Source of the DNA: Microglena sp. YARC
Taxonomy: Eukaryota > Chlorophyta > Chlorophyceae > Chlamydomonadales > Chlamydomonadaceae
Direction of reading: 5' to 3'
NCBI GenBank assembly: GCA_022414725.1
Contig: CM039463.1
Location: forward strand, 33,716,584 to 33,780,583
Length of the DNA stretch: 64,000 nt
Below, piece by piece: positions 11,301 through 19,967 of the stretch. The notes beneath the pieces are model-generated. The model was given only the letters and a program-made list of their open reading frames with translations, was not told the DNA's origin and did not search any database. The position numbers were made by a program, and so were the translations under genes. Within the stretch, counting starts at the first letter, position 1. Every line of letters starts with the position of its first letter.

Positions 11301-12909
11301 GGTGGCACGACCCTTAAGGACAAGGTCTCCTCTAACCACACCCCACTCTCCTCTTGCTGCATCACAATCATGCGCAGAGTGAATGGCGGCTGCGAACCTA
11401 CTTGAATCTTCCGTGGAAACCTCTCATCGATATCCTGGGAACAACTGAGTATACGCTGAATGACAAGAGCAATGTGGTAAGCATCCTGACCATTGATTTG
11501 TTTTCATGCGATGTTCATATTTTAAACTGTATCATTCGTTTTCATGCAATTATCATATTTTAAACTGCACCATTTGTTTTCATGCGATGTTCATATTTTA
11601 AACTGTATCATTTGTTTTCATGCGATGTTCATATTTTAAACTGTATCATTCGTTTTCATGCGATGTTCATATTTTAAACTGTATTATTCGTTTTCATGCA
11701 ATGATCATATTTTAAACTGTACCATTTGTTTTCATGCGATGTTCATATTTTAAACTGTATCATTCGTTTTCATGCGATGTTCACATTTTAAACTGTATCA
11801 TTCGTTTTCATGCAATGATCATATTTTAAACTGTACCATTTGTTTTCATGCGATGTTCATATTTTAAACTGTATCACTCGTTTTCATGCAATGATCATAT
11901 TTTAAACTGTACCATGCAATTTCATGCGATCTTCATATTTTAAACTGTGTCATTCAATTTTGGGCAAGTCCCGCTGGTGTATATGGCTTCTCCAGGACTG
12001 TATCACACATTCACCCCAGAGCTTGTTTTTCGTTTCAGAATGGAGTTCTTCTGGTAGCTTTCAGGGATTTGGTACTTTCCAAGGGTGGGGTCCAGGTAGT
12101 GATTTTGATAGGGCAGCCCGAATAGCCGCCCTGGAGGGCTCAGGTGTTAGGTTAGTAGAATGTTTGGCCAAACCGGGGTCCCAGGTAGCGATTGATATAG
12201 GTAGCGGGGGGGGGGGGGGGGGGGGGGGGCTCACACACCATGAACATGGACCCTGTGTGGCTCTTGTATGCATTCCATAAAAACCAATAGCTGCAGCAAT
12301 AAAAAATCATTGAGTCTAGGGCTAGTGCACGGAGAACCATCCATTGAGGCAAAAATCCTTGTTGTAAAAAAAGACAAAAGCATTTCAGATCCCATAGATA
12401 GAGCCTCGGCCAGTTTCCAGAGGGCCGCTTTAAGATGCGCAGTTCATAAATAGTTCACAAAAGTAATAAGGCAACAAAAAAAGTCATTTGCATACTGTAA
12501 TACCGGTGCCATTGTTGAAAGAACTCTCAAAATAGTTCAGTTATACTTCTGTGCAGATCGTAGAATGAAATTGTGGCAAGAATTCAGGGCCCCCATCATA
12601 AAAACAATTGTTTAGGGTTCAGTTCATCTTCGATTCGATGAACTCATTGTCGTTTTAGCCCCTCCTGTCACGGCTGGGCAAGCCCCTTTAGCCTCTATTT
12701 GGCCTCCCCCTGGACTGTAACATACTTACACATACACATATAGCCCATCCTGTCACGGCTGGGCAAGTTCCTTAAGCCTATTTGTCCTACCCCTTGACTG
12801 TAACAAAAACATACATACATACGTTGTGCAGGTCATCAAACATGTTGAAGGTTGGAATGTAAGCGGAGGAGAAGCTCTCTTGCAAATGTTCCGCCCATCA
12901 CCAAAATAA
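2317..12909 (+). CDS. DUF2358 family plastid protein, six exons, complete
   Basis: Exons are 2317-2473, 3905-4014, 6052-6202, 9008-9129, 11378-11476 and 12832-12909; every intron is GT-AG and the junction phases (1,0,1,0,0) all agree, giving 717 nt and 238 aa with a TAA stop. The first exon encodes a Ser/Arg/Ala-rich, acid-poor leader (MLSSRRVTTSGHRS...) typical of a chloroplast transit peptide. Exons 3-6 carry the DUF2358 (PF10184) signature in order: a YIITG turn, the segment CLFADPTIAFNG across the exon 3/4 junction, WKRNLQLLTPFLIDPS, WRLRTYLNLPWKPLI, and VIKHVEGWNVSGGEALLQMF at the C-terminus. Plant homologues are plastid proteins with an SnoaL/NTF2-like fold and no proven reaction, so none is claimed. 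The start is the first ATG in the open frame. The edges of exons 1, 2, 4 and 5 are each copied into an adjacent intron (separate entries). Identification is by remembered family motifs, not a search. Confidence 0.88.
2474..3135 (+). repeat. Tandem copies of the exon 1 donor edge
   Basis: The end of exon 1 plus its donor (CATGCAGCTAGGCAAG then GTATGC) recurs near 2600, 2726, 2860, 2987 and 3120 in units of about 130 bp. Each copy keeps a version of the CATGCA..AAGGTA junction and of a flanking GGAGTAGGGTTCATCCC block. The real junction is the first copy, at 2473/2474; the later ones lie in intron 1 and have drifted out of frame. Confidence 0.75.
3180..3790 (+). repeat. 58-bp tandem array (family H)
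   Basis: About nine units of roughly 58 bp are built from GCTACTAGGAGCTCCATGG, a CTAGTA/CTAGCT run and TAGCATCTCAAAG. It lies in intron 1 of the DUF2358 gene. Dispersed relatives of the same GCTACTAGGAGCACCATGG unit are at 9190-9310 (-), 24010-24110 (-) and 57205-57520, so this is a local amplification of an interspersed family. Confidence 0.85.
4015..4140 (+). repeat. Second copy of the exon 2 donor edge
   Basis: The last ~50 bases of exon 2 (from TTGGTGTTGGCAAGGATCGA to CCCCTAAGAAG/GTGACT) reappear at 4070-4145, ending in GCGAGAAG/GTGACTAT. The second copy keeps a usable GTGACT donor but has an extra GGCGAG before it. A run of AGTAGTAG repeats follows. Confidence 0.75.
4561..4648 (-). mobile_element. 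Family C MITE
   Basis: Read on the minus strand, the element begins CAGTGTTTTGTATTTCAGAT and runs to a block containing GATTTCAGGATTGTTT. The same order is found at about 5964-6046 (-) and 44650-44757 (+), and its first 35 bases also start the hybrid repeat at 63074. The CAGTG end suggests a hAT-like MITE, but no convincing target duplication was found. Confidence 0.6.
5485..5640 (+). repeat. Family E interspersed repeat
   Basis: Contains, in order, ATCACTGTAGCACGAACTCA, GGCCCCCGTCGGTAAAACGA, TGTTTGGGGTTCAGTTCATC, CCTGTCACGGCTGGGCAAGT and CTGGACTGTAACGTA. Other long copies are at 12560-12735, 41630-41775 and, reversed, 13945-14095, 36840-36965 and 51230-51365. Short remnants lie at 9925-9965, 10325-10400, 27710-27780, 34255-34310 and 51785-51840. 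Copies often end in a CATA/TGTA microsatellite. Confidence 0.8.
5731..5955 (-). mobile_element. hAT-like MITE, family A
   Basis: Terminal repeats are CAGGGATTTT and AAATCCCTG, with the family core (CTCCAGGGAC, TAGCGATCG, ACCCCGTTTTAG-type blocks). Flanking octamers ATGGCTCT and GTGGCTAT match at 6 of 8 positions. It lies in intron 2 of the DUF2358 gene. Confidence 0.8.
5964..6046 (-). mobile_element. Family C MITE abutting a splice acceptor
   Basis: Reversed family C element ending ...AAAAAACACTG, followed directly by TTCAG and the first codon of DUF2358 exon 3. The element therefore supplies the branch-point and acceptor context of intron 2, which is A-rich rather than pyrimidine-rich. Confidence 0.65.
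6335..6478 (+). mobile_element. hAT-like MITE, family B, copy 1
   Basis: Inverted ends are TAGGGAACGGCA and, reversed, TAGGGACGGGCA, with an interior dominated by palindromic ATCATATGATATCAT blocks. Flanking octamers CTAGTAAG and CTTGTAAG match at 7 of 8, as expected for a hAT-type 8-bp target duplication. It lies in intron 3 of the DUF2358 gene. Confidence 0.88.
6479..8547. other. Rest of DUF2358 intron 3: dispersed repeats
   Basis: No exon recognised. Visible are a duplicate of the 4260-4440 segment (6590-6715, reversed), a family G fragment around 7610-7720 (CGCACTGGGGTCGCACCGAG) and two family D repeats at about 7915-8060 and 8275-8485, recognised by GCTTCTAGGCAGCTCCCTGG and its reverse GAGCTGCCTAGAAGCTGC. 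Confidence 0.55.
8548..9007 (+). repeat. Tandem copies of the exon 4 acceptor edge
   Basis: The 3' end of intron 3 (ACCATCACACTCAG) plus the first ~35 bases of exon 4 (CTGTGGAAGCGCAACCTGCA, CTGCTGACACC) occurs about six times before the true junction at 9007/9008. Copies begin near 8555, 8635, 8710, 8798, 8875 and 8942. Most retain an AG; the exon-derived part has drifted (for example CACAACCTAGAGCTGCTGAA) and would not remain in frame. Confidence 0.85.
9640..9880 (-). repeat. tRNA-derived SINE, copy 1
   Basis: On the minus strand a tRNA-like head contains an A-box-like GGCTTAATGAC and a perfect B box, GGTTCGAATCC. It is followed by a body with GGTCGCTGTCAACCGCCATG and GTCCAGGTAAAGTAGC. Sister copies are at 58700-58905 (-), 39533-39760 (+) and 34828-34985 (+). 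The head does not fold into a complete cloverleaf, so it is not a functional tRNA gene. Confidence 0.8.
10440..11240 (+). repeat. Tandem copies of the exon 5 acceptor edge
   Basis: The acceptor edge of exon 5 (ATCATGCGCAG/AGTGAATGGCGG, CTGCGAACCTAC) recurs near 10450, 10580, 10893, 11035 and 11175, with a degenerate copy near 10210. Each reads CTGATCATCATGTGCAGAGC followed by a drifted TGGTGACTGCGAACCTATGG. The copy at 11175-11275 extends further into exon 5 (ACTTGAATCTTCCATGTAAA and CATCCTGGGAA) but carries deletions. The true junction is 11377/11378. Confidence 0.82.
11490..11945 (+). repeat. 38-bp tandem array in DUF2358 intron 5
   Basis: About twelve units of TTTCATGCGATGTTCATATT plus TTAAACTGTATCATTCG, with occasional GATGTT/AATGAT variants. 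It starts 13 bases after the exon 5 donor and contains no exon sequence. Confidence 0.9.
12206..12230 (+). repeat. Poly-G tract
   Basis: A run of more than 20 G. Comparable G or C runs occur at 23573-23588, 42421-42434, 58621-58644, 62451-62470 and 62950-62972; exact lengths in an assembly should not be trusted. Confidence 0.85.
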
Positions 12910-14311
12910 GGGATTGGTGTTTAAATATGTATTTAGAGTGATGTATGCATAATCCAGAGTGATTACAGACAGGATAATGTATCAATCCGAGTGCGTCTGT
13001 CAAACTATCAATCAGAGTGTGTCTTTAATAGGCCAGAGTGTTGCATTTCTTCCTTCACCGACCTTGAACGCCGGCCTTCAATGATTGAATGCCTTCATCC
13101 ACCCCTAATCTGCACTTTTTTATACCAGATCATGTGCCATATTTATGGGTACCGGTCTTGGGCCCAATACCTTATCACTGATCATGCACAATGCACCTCC
13201 CGAGCTACAGTGGCACGTTCGTTTGGTCGTGGGTCGTTATTTCCCGCTGACCCCAAGTGCGCCTACTCTTTTGCAGGAGTGGCAGCAGCATTAAAACTGT
13301 ATCCTTGGTACCGGTGGTATGTGTCGGGAGACCCACTGCCTGGGGTGAAATTCCTTGCATAACTTTATACAAAAAGATTGACAGCACGTTCCATGTTTCA
13401 CGTTGGGTGTTCTAGTTCAGACCACATGTATCATGGTCATTCATACGGGACAGATGAGTGTGAAGGCGAAGGCCATGTTGCATGTGTAGGACTTTCTCCG
13501 CCTTTCTGGCTGAACCCTCAGTGGGCTCTGTTTTGTGTACGCCTTTCAATAAACAAGGTGTGCACTGCTAGTGCCACTGCTTCGTCTCGGTAATGCTTCA
13601 TTGTTTTCAAGTTGTGAAAGGAATTTTACCCAAGGAGGTGGATCTCCCAACACAAACCAGCGACACCGAGGATTTAGTTCGAATGGCGTCCATGTCCACA
13701 TCTATGCTGTTGCTATTTGAAATACTGATATACAGCTGAGTGCATGCTGCATTGTCAAGTGCGATCTCACTTTAGTTGGTAGTGATTTCTCAGTGCTGGT
13801 CGAGACCTTGCACAGGTAAGCTAGAACTTGAACTTGGTTACATGGCTCCAGCCAGAATTTTTGCTGCTTGCCGTCTTCGGCAGTAATAGCATTGCTATTC
13901 AACAACAGGTACTTGACTATCTGTATGGATGGATGGATATATGTATGTATGTTACAGTCCAGGGGTAGGCCAAATAGGCTAAAGTTACTTGCCCAACCAT
14001 GACAGGAGGGGCTTTAACGGAAACGCATTGATGAACTGAACCCCAAACAATCGTTTTACCGGCGGGGGGGCTGAGTTCGTGCTACAGTGCTACATCTATG
14101 TTGAAGGTTTGGCTCCTCTAACTCCCGCCGCTGCTTCTTACAGAGCTTGGGTGCAAACCTGATCTATCTCTAGTCTTTACACTGTATAATCCGCTTGGTG
14201 TGCTCCCTTTATTATCCCTGGTTTTTATGTGTACCGCGCGGAATAATTTGGAATTGGAGAACGGCAAGCAGCCCAGAGTTAGCTGAAACACATGTAACAA
14301 TTCAAATTCTC

Positions 14312-14374
<63 letters not shown>

Positions 14375-14697
14375 CTTGATGCAATATATGAGCACCCCCC
14401 CCGCCCTTGTATCTTGTATCCCCAACAGTAAAAACAGGAAAGGCCGTTTAAGAAAATAAGAAACAAGCACTGGTGGACTGAACCCCAGCAAATCGTACTA
14501 CCGTATGCAGATCATATAAATTTACGTTTTTTCACATTTATGAAGTAGGCCATGATACAAATAGTTTATGGTAGTACGATAACAGGAAGGGATCTGCCTA
14601 GAAGCTGCTGCATCCAGCCCTAAAAATATTGAAGGACGAAGGGTGGCCCAGAGTTGGCTGAAAACCATGTAACAATCCAATATAATATAATAAATAC
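12910..14697. other. Between the DUF2358 and RING genes (convergent 3' ends)
   Basis: The two flanking genes converge here. The 123-codon frame at 12991-13362 has no recognisable family and may be 3' UTR. CAATAAACAAGG at about 13547 resembles a polyadenylation signal. A family E repeat (13945-14095, reversed), a long CT dinucleotide run (14310-14372) and part of a family D repeat (about 14560-14660) fill the rest. Confidence 0.45.
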
Positions 14698-14900
14698 TCA
14701 CGCGAACAGGATACTCAAATGCTTCACCACCTTGGATCGGCACATGGGGCACTCCCGTGTCATAGCCAGTAATACCTCACAGAAAGGGGGGCACATGACA
14801 ACATGGATACAAAGCTGCAAGCATACCATCCGCTCCCTCTCCACACACACAGCACGCAGATCTTATCCTCTGCCCCCAATGCTGCCATGAGACCAACTCG
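14698..14900 (-). pseudogene. RING-finger (C3HC4) terminal exon with 2-nt frameshift
   Basis: On the minus strand an acceptor at 14901 (CCCAAAACCAG) opens an exon reading RVGLMAALGAEDKICVLCV. After two surplus bases it continues ERERMVCLQLCIHVVMC, PPFCEVLLAMTRE and CPMCRSKVVKHLSILFA, then TGA at 14698-14700. All eight zinc ligands of a C3HC4 RING are present: CxxC, C-x-H, C, C and the final CPMC. Such C-terminal RINGs are usually E3 ubiquitin ligase domains; the substrate is unknown. The extra GT lies in the CACACACAC run at 14842-14850, so it may be a sequencing error, or the gene may be dead. The exon's acceptor edge (AGTTGGTATAATGGAGG-type) recurs twice upstream, near 14960 and 15040. Confidence 0.7.
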
Positions 14901-16200
14901 CTGGTTTTGGGAAGGGGTGACGTGTGGGGGAGAAAACATTGCCTCCATATCACCATATGACAAAACCTTTGAATTTGGGGAGGGTTACTATGGGGTGGGG
15001 GTTGGGGGGGCAACATTTCCTCCATTATACCAACTCTCTGGCTTTGGGAAGGGGTACTATGGGGGGAAGACAACACTGCATAGGGGATGCGTGGTGGTGG
15101 TTGTGGTGGTTGAGCAGCCACCAAGGCATCCTGTCTTAGCTGGTGGAACAGAGCAGGATTCAATCCCGGCTGCATGGCACTGGTATGGTCAAGCACCCTT
15201 GGCTGGGTAGCATGTGCAGGGTGTGGGTCAGGGCTAACAGTGGAAGGTTGCATGTGGGTGGTGTAAGAGGGTCCTATGCTGGGCGGTGCAATGGTGGAAG
15301 GGGGTAGAGGCATGGAGGAGAGTGCAGTGGTTGAGGGAAGCCTATGCATGAAGGTCTGGTAAGCTCCTGTAGAGGGAGCTTGCACTTAGGCCTGGAGAGG
15401 TGGGTCGGAGGGGAAAGTGTGGATCTTATGGCTGCAGCACCCGAGGCTAGAGCTAGGGTCTGACCCTGTGGGGCCTGACTGGAGTAAGGTTGCAAGATGT
15501 AAAACTGATCGACCTGATGCTGTCCTTTACGAGGCGACACAGCATGAGGTTGACCGATTCTTGGCTGCAGAAATGGAGGCTGTACAATCCAAGGCTGTTC
15601 AATTATAATAACTGGCGGTACAACTGGAGGCTGGACAATGCGGTGGGGGAGGGCGGGCCCTGTGACCACACCACGTAAGTCTAGAGCTAGGGCCTGATCC
15701 TGTGGGGCCTGAAGGGGCAATTTTGAAACATGCGAGGCTGAACGACCTGAGGAGGTATGCTATGTGGTGGTCCGACCAGGGTTTTTATTTTCAGCTTTTC
15801 TTAGCAGCTTCTATGCAGCTCCCTGGGTCAGATGCTGAGCTCCGCCGCACTTTTTCAGCAGTTCAGGACAGCTGAGTGTTTCAGCTTGGGTGCAGGGTGC
15901 AGGGTGCAAGGTGCAAGGTGCAGTAGGTTAAGTCAGGTAAGGCTGATTAGGTTGCCAGTGGAGCTGCATAGAAGCTGCTGCTCGTAGCTGAAAACAAAAA
16001 CACTGGGTACAACTAGAGGTTGGAACATGCTTGGCTGCACAACTGGAGTCCATCAAATCCAAGGCTGCCTGTTATAAACAGGCGGTACAACCTGAGGCGG
16101 TACAAGCCAAGGCTACCTATTAAAAACAGGCGGCACAAACAGAGGCTGCATAATCCAAGGCTGTGCAAACTGCTGATGCTGTCCATGTTGGGGTACAGCT
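14901..16200 (-). repeat. Upstream of the RING exon: edge copies and Pro/Gln-coding repeats
   Basis: Two copies of the RING exon acceptor edge are at about 14935-15060. Further upstream, blocks at 15440-15720 and 16020-16175 repeat a ~50-bp unit (GGCTGTACAATCCAAGGCTG, GGCGGTACAACTGGAGGC) that on the minus strand would encode QPWIVQPPxxPPV-like motifs. They are broken by stops at 16020-16175 and by a family D repeat at 15785-16005. They may be a Pro/Gln-rich exon of the RING gene or an intronic array; this cannot be decided by eye. Confidence 0.45.
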
Positions 16201-16264
16201 GTATGAGACTGGGAGCGTTTCAGAAAGCGTCGCTGAAGTCGCTGCTCTCTGATATATGTAGGGG

Positions 16265-16436
16265 TCGGCTATGTTATATAATATGAGTGAATAAATAATA
16301 TTATGTAATAGTAGTCAGACGAGCCATCTCACCAGAATTTTGAATTTATTTGAAATACTTATATTATTGTGACACTATAATAATATTAGTTATTTTTAGT
16401 TTTTCAAACACTAATAATAGTTGCCGTTCCATAGAT
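16265..16436 (-). mobile_element. Family I A/T-rich MITE, copy 1
   Basis: Shares a reversed order of blocks with 51608-51780: ACGAGCCATCTCACCAGAAT, ATTTGAAATACT, ACTATAATAATATTAGT, TAGTTTTTCAAACACTAAT and AGTTGCCGTTCC. Its end (TGCCGTTCC) matches the family B end, suggesting a related transposase. It lies immediately before family B copy 2. Confidence 0.7.
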
Positions 16437-16441
16437 ATATG

Positions 16442-16619
16442 TAGGGAACGGCAATATGATAACATATGATATCATGTCATCATACGACATCATATTATGC
16501 AGGCACTCTAACTAGGCTAAAGTTACCATTTATATACAGTATCAAATGATGCAATTTGTATGATATCATATGATAGCATACTCGCCTTCGGTCATAATCA
16601 TATGATATGCCGGTCCATA
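16442..16619 (+). mobile_element. hAT-like MITE, family B, copy 2
   Basis: Begins TAGGGAACGGCAATATGATA and ends GATATGCCGGTCCATA. Flanking octamers GATATATG and AATATGTG agree at 6 of 8. The interior is palindromic ATCATATGAT sequence. Confidence 0.8.
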
Positions 16620-16779
16620 AATATGTGTCTGTTCTCCTTGTCCTCAATAAAAAAATCCTGGATTGTTCGTATTTTGGTACACATTGTTGTTAGTACATAT
16701 CTGTAAAGATGTCAGTCCATCCAGTCATTCATTCAGACAATAAGCCAGTCATCTAGCAAATCGGTCGGTGTTCCACTTA

Positions 16780-17250
16780 GTGTTTCAGACAGTCAGTCAG
16801 TCAGTCAGTCAGGCAGGCAGGCAGTCCGCCAGTCGGGCAGTCCGGCAGTCCGGCAGTCCTCCAGCTAGCCAGCCAGCCAGCCAGTCAGCCTGCCAGCCAG
16901 TCAGTCAGTCAGTCAGTCAGTCAGTCAGTCAGTCAGTCATTCAGTCAGTCAGTCAGTCAGTCAGTCAGTCAGTTAGTCAGTCAGGCAGTCAGGCAGTCCG
17001 CCAGTCAGGCAGTCCGCCAGTCAGCGAGCCAGTCAGCCAGTTAGCCAGTTAGTCAGTCAGTCAGTCAGTCAGTCAGGCAGTCTGCCAGTCCGCCAGTCCG
17101 CCAGTCAATCAGCCATCCAGCCATCCATCCATCCAGCCAGTCAGTCAGTCAGTCAGTCAGTCAGTCAGTCAGCCAGCCAGTCAGTCAGTCAGTCAGTCAG
17201 TCAGTCAGTCAGTCAGTCAGTCAGTCAGTCAGTCAGTCAGTTAGTCAATC
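16780..17250 (+). repeat. CAGT tetranucleotide microsatellite
   Basis: More than 100 CAGT-like units with CAGG, CCAG and CCAT variants. The open frame across it is a repeat artefact. Confidence 0.95.
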
Positions 17251-17529
17251 TGTGTCCTTCCATGACTGTAGAAGACACTACCATTCTCAACCTCGTAAGC
17301 ATACCTATCTTACCAAGCCATCACCTATACTGTACCTGCACAGGCTCACTTACAGCTGCAGCCTTTGTTAGAGAGCGATAATGGATCAAGGAGATCGGGA
17401 GAGACACAAGGATAAACATTATGTAGTCCGTGCTCTAACAGGGCGTTCCACACAAACCGCACCATGTTCACCTGAGCTATAACAAGGACTCACATGCCTA
17501 GCATCATGAAGGTTATTCCATGCAGGGCC

Positions 17530-19967
17530 TCACAGACCATCACGCCATGCTTGCACAGCCATGTTCATCTTAGCCATTCTCCCGCACTCCAAATATCTTG
17601 CCCGTCTGAACTCGTACTCCGCTTTCTTCTCTCTCTTCTTCTCCTTTCTCTTCTCCCGAATCGCCTGTAACGGTTGTGTTTTTGTACAATTTTGTGTGAG
17701 AGTATACAAGTCAGTCAGTCAGACAGTCAGACAGTCAATACGTTTGTGTGTACGTATGTATGTGGCCCTCTTTGCATATGCCTTTGCATTTGCATCCCGT
17801 GTGCTATACCTTTACCTGTATGCCTGTTGCTTCCTCCCATTTAAATGTATGTGCAACCCCCCAGAAGACACTACCCTTGTCTCATTACCATTTATTTTAC
17901 TCATTAAATATAGAGAAAAGAAAAAACCACTCTTTGTGGCTTTTGTTGATTTCAAGAAGGCTTATGATTGGGTCAACAGAGACTTGCTATGGGATTGCTT
18001 AGCAAGGCTAGGAGTCAAGGACCCCTATCTCAGTATTCTGAAGTCCATGTATATTCATGTTGTTTTCCAAGTTCGCCTACATGGGGACATTGGATCCTCC
18101 TTTCCATCCCTTGTAGGAGTTAAACAAGGAGACCCCCTATCCCCACTCCTATTCGGTCTGTTCATTGATAGAATTGAATCGTTCCTCCAATCCAAGCTCC
18201 TAAATGTAAGGGCTGAGCTTAGGGGAAAGATTCTGCAACTGTTACTTTATGCTGATGACCTAGCTATAATGACAGAATCCCCGGCAGATATGCAAGCGAT
18301 GCTTGACTGTCTGAGAGATTTCTGTGAGGCTACTAAGATGGCTGTGAATATAAAGAAAACTGAGATTGTCGTTTTCAACAAGCAATTCTGTGATGAGGCC
18401 CGCATGGATCCTGATTACAAATTTGTCTATGATGGAGCACAACTTTCTACTAAGTTATCTTTTATCTACTTGGGATCCCTCTTTGTGGATGGTGACTCAA
18501 GCAATCGTGCAAAAGCTGCTTTTTCTAGGATGCTCACTAAGGCCCAAAAGGCACACCACATGCTCCGTAGGCGATGCCATACTATGGAGATATACAATAT
18601 TGATATTCTCACCCACCTGTTTGATTCTCTTGTACAACCTATCCTGAATTTTGGCTGTGAGGTGTGGGCTCCTTCTATTCTGAACAACACACTTATCTCA
18701 AATGACCATGCTTGTGAGAAATGGCATAGAGGTATACTTAAACAAATGTTGGGTGTTTGCCAATCTACTACATCTAATATTATCATGGAAGAGCTGGGTA
18801 GAACCCCGTTGTGTTTTGCTTGGCTTAAACAAGCTTTGCGCTTCTGGAACAAGACCATACATAAAGAACCTGAGGATCTCATTAGAATGGCTCTTGAGGA
18901 ATCTTTTGACTCCAACACTGGCTGGGTTCATGACTTGCGTTGTGCTCTCCACAAGCTAGGATCCAGTAAAAACATCAACATTTTGGAGGCTGTCGATGTC
19001 GAAGGTATTATGTCTGAAGTTTTTGAGTCATGGAGGTTTAAGTACCCAAGTGACACCAATGCAGTTAGAGACATCCCTGATGAGAGAAGGGTTGGCTTTA
19101 AACGCCTCCGATACCAAAAATGGTTCGCAGCCAACAGCAATGATGAGAATGGCTTGATTCCCTTTACATCCGCCTTACATAAGCAGGATCAGATTCGTTC
19201 TATAGCACAGTTTAGAATGGGTTCCCATTGGCTGAACACAGAAAGAATGAGGGTGGTGGATAGAGCACACATCCCTCGCTCAATGAGACACTGTCAAATG
19301 TGTGGGTTCCAAAAACCTGAGGATGAAATGCATATGTTTGAGTGCCCTTTTTATAATGATATTCGCCTCCGCTACCAGAAGCTGTTTACAGATATTTATA
19401 GGCATGTCCATGAGGATACCAACTTAACCGTATGGAATGTGGAATTCTGCGATTCCACATTCAGAACCTTTATGAATGGAAATGGCACTAAGTCTTTTTG
19501 GAGCAACCTAGCCGACTATCTTTCTACTTGTAGAAGAGCAAGATAGGAAGCCCTGGACTGCTTAGTGGCACCGTAATTTATCATCCCTTTTTTTCTTCTT
19601 CTTGTGACTTCTCATTTGTTAGCTTCTTACCTCCGCCACTGTAAGTGGTTGAGATCTGGGTCCGGCTCTAAGGGGTTTAATACCTACGCCACCAAAACGG
19701 TGGTTGGGAGTTTGGTTTGTTTGTCCTCGACACACCCCTGATGTAATGGGGTTTTTTGCTTTGTGGGTGCTTTTTCTTTTTGTTTAAAGCACAGAGTCTC
19801 ATACACCCTCGCGGTGTCAAGTAGACTTTAACATGTAATGTAATGTAATGTAATGTAATGTAATGTAATGTATTACCATCCATATCTATCGTAGCGAGCT
19901 GATGTAATCCCATACCTTCTTATACATCTTATGCTGCCTTGCAGCTTCAGCCGACTTCTTAGCTTCC
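17530..19967 (-). CDS. Unidentified gene, last two exons, charged C-terminus
   Basis: The terminal exon 17664-17530 follows an acceptor CCGTTACAG and reads AIREKRKEKKREKKAEYEF, then RRARYLECGRMAKMNMAVQA, WRDGL and TGA. The preceding exon 19967-19916 reads EAKKSAEAARQHKMYKK and ends AAG/GTATGG. Both meet in phase 0. The joined tail is rich in Lys, Arg, Glu and Ala, as in a helical or coiled segment; no family was recognised. The intron between them contains the whole 2-kb LINE in the opposite orientation. Upstream, the acceptor edge of exon 19967 (GCTGACAGGGAAGCT) is repeated several times up to about 20095. The upstream exons (entry phase 1) were not found; the gene's 5' end may lie before 21930, divergent from the TPT transporter. 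Confidence 0.62.
17892..19546 (+). CDS. LINE reverse transcriptase with C-terminal zinc motif (truncated)
   Basis: The uninterrupted frame from the truncation point to TAG at 19546 gives about 551 aa. It shows FVAFVDFKKAYDWV (first catalytic Asp), GVKQGDPLSPLLFGLFID, LLLYADDLAIM (YADD at 18248-18259), a thumb-like region, and near the C-terminus CQMCGFQKPEDEMHMFEC, a C-x2-C..H..C knuckle found in L1-like and related LINE pol proteins. The N-terminal endonuclease and the fingers of the RT are missing through 5' truncation. The formal ORF extends upstream to 17561, but those 110 codons are host sequence. Absence of stops suggests a recent insertion. The clade was not determined. Confidence 0.9.
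17892..19871 (+). mobile_element. 5'-truncated LINE (non-LTR retrotransposon)
   Basis: The element starts abruptly inside the reverse transcriptase domain and ends with a 3' UTR and a TGTAA pentanucleotide tail (19831-19871). ATTACCAT at 17884-17891 and again at 19872-19879 is the probable target-site duplication. Together these show target-primed insertion with 5' truncation. It interrupts an intron of the minus-strand gene at 17530-19967. A short 3' fragment of the same family lies at 32715-32866 (-). Confidence 0.88.

Noticed and set aside
14777..15385. 202-codon Pro-rich frame upstream of the RING exon
   Set aside because: It passes through the copied acceptor edges and is in the wrong frame at the zinc finger; parts may be exon, but this cannot be defined by eye.
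17561..17891. N-terminal 110 codons of the reverse transcriptase ORF
   Set aside because: They lie outside the target-site duplication and overlap the antisense host exon 17530-17664.
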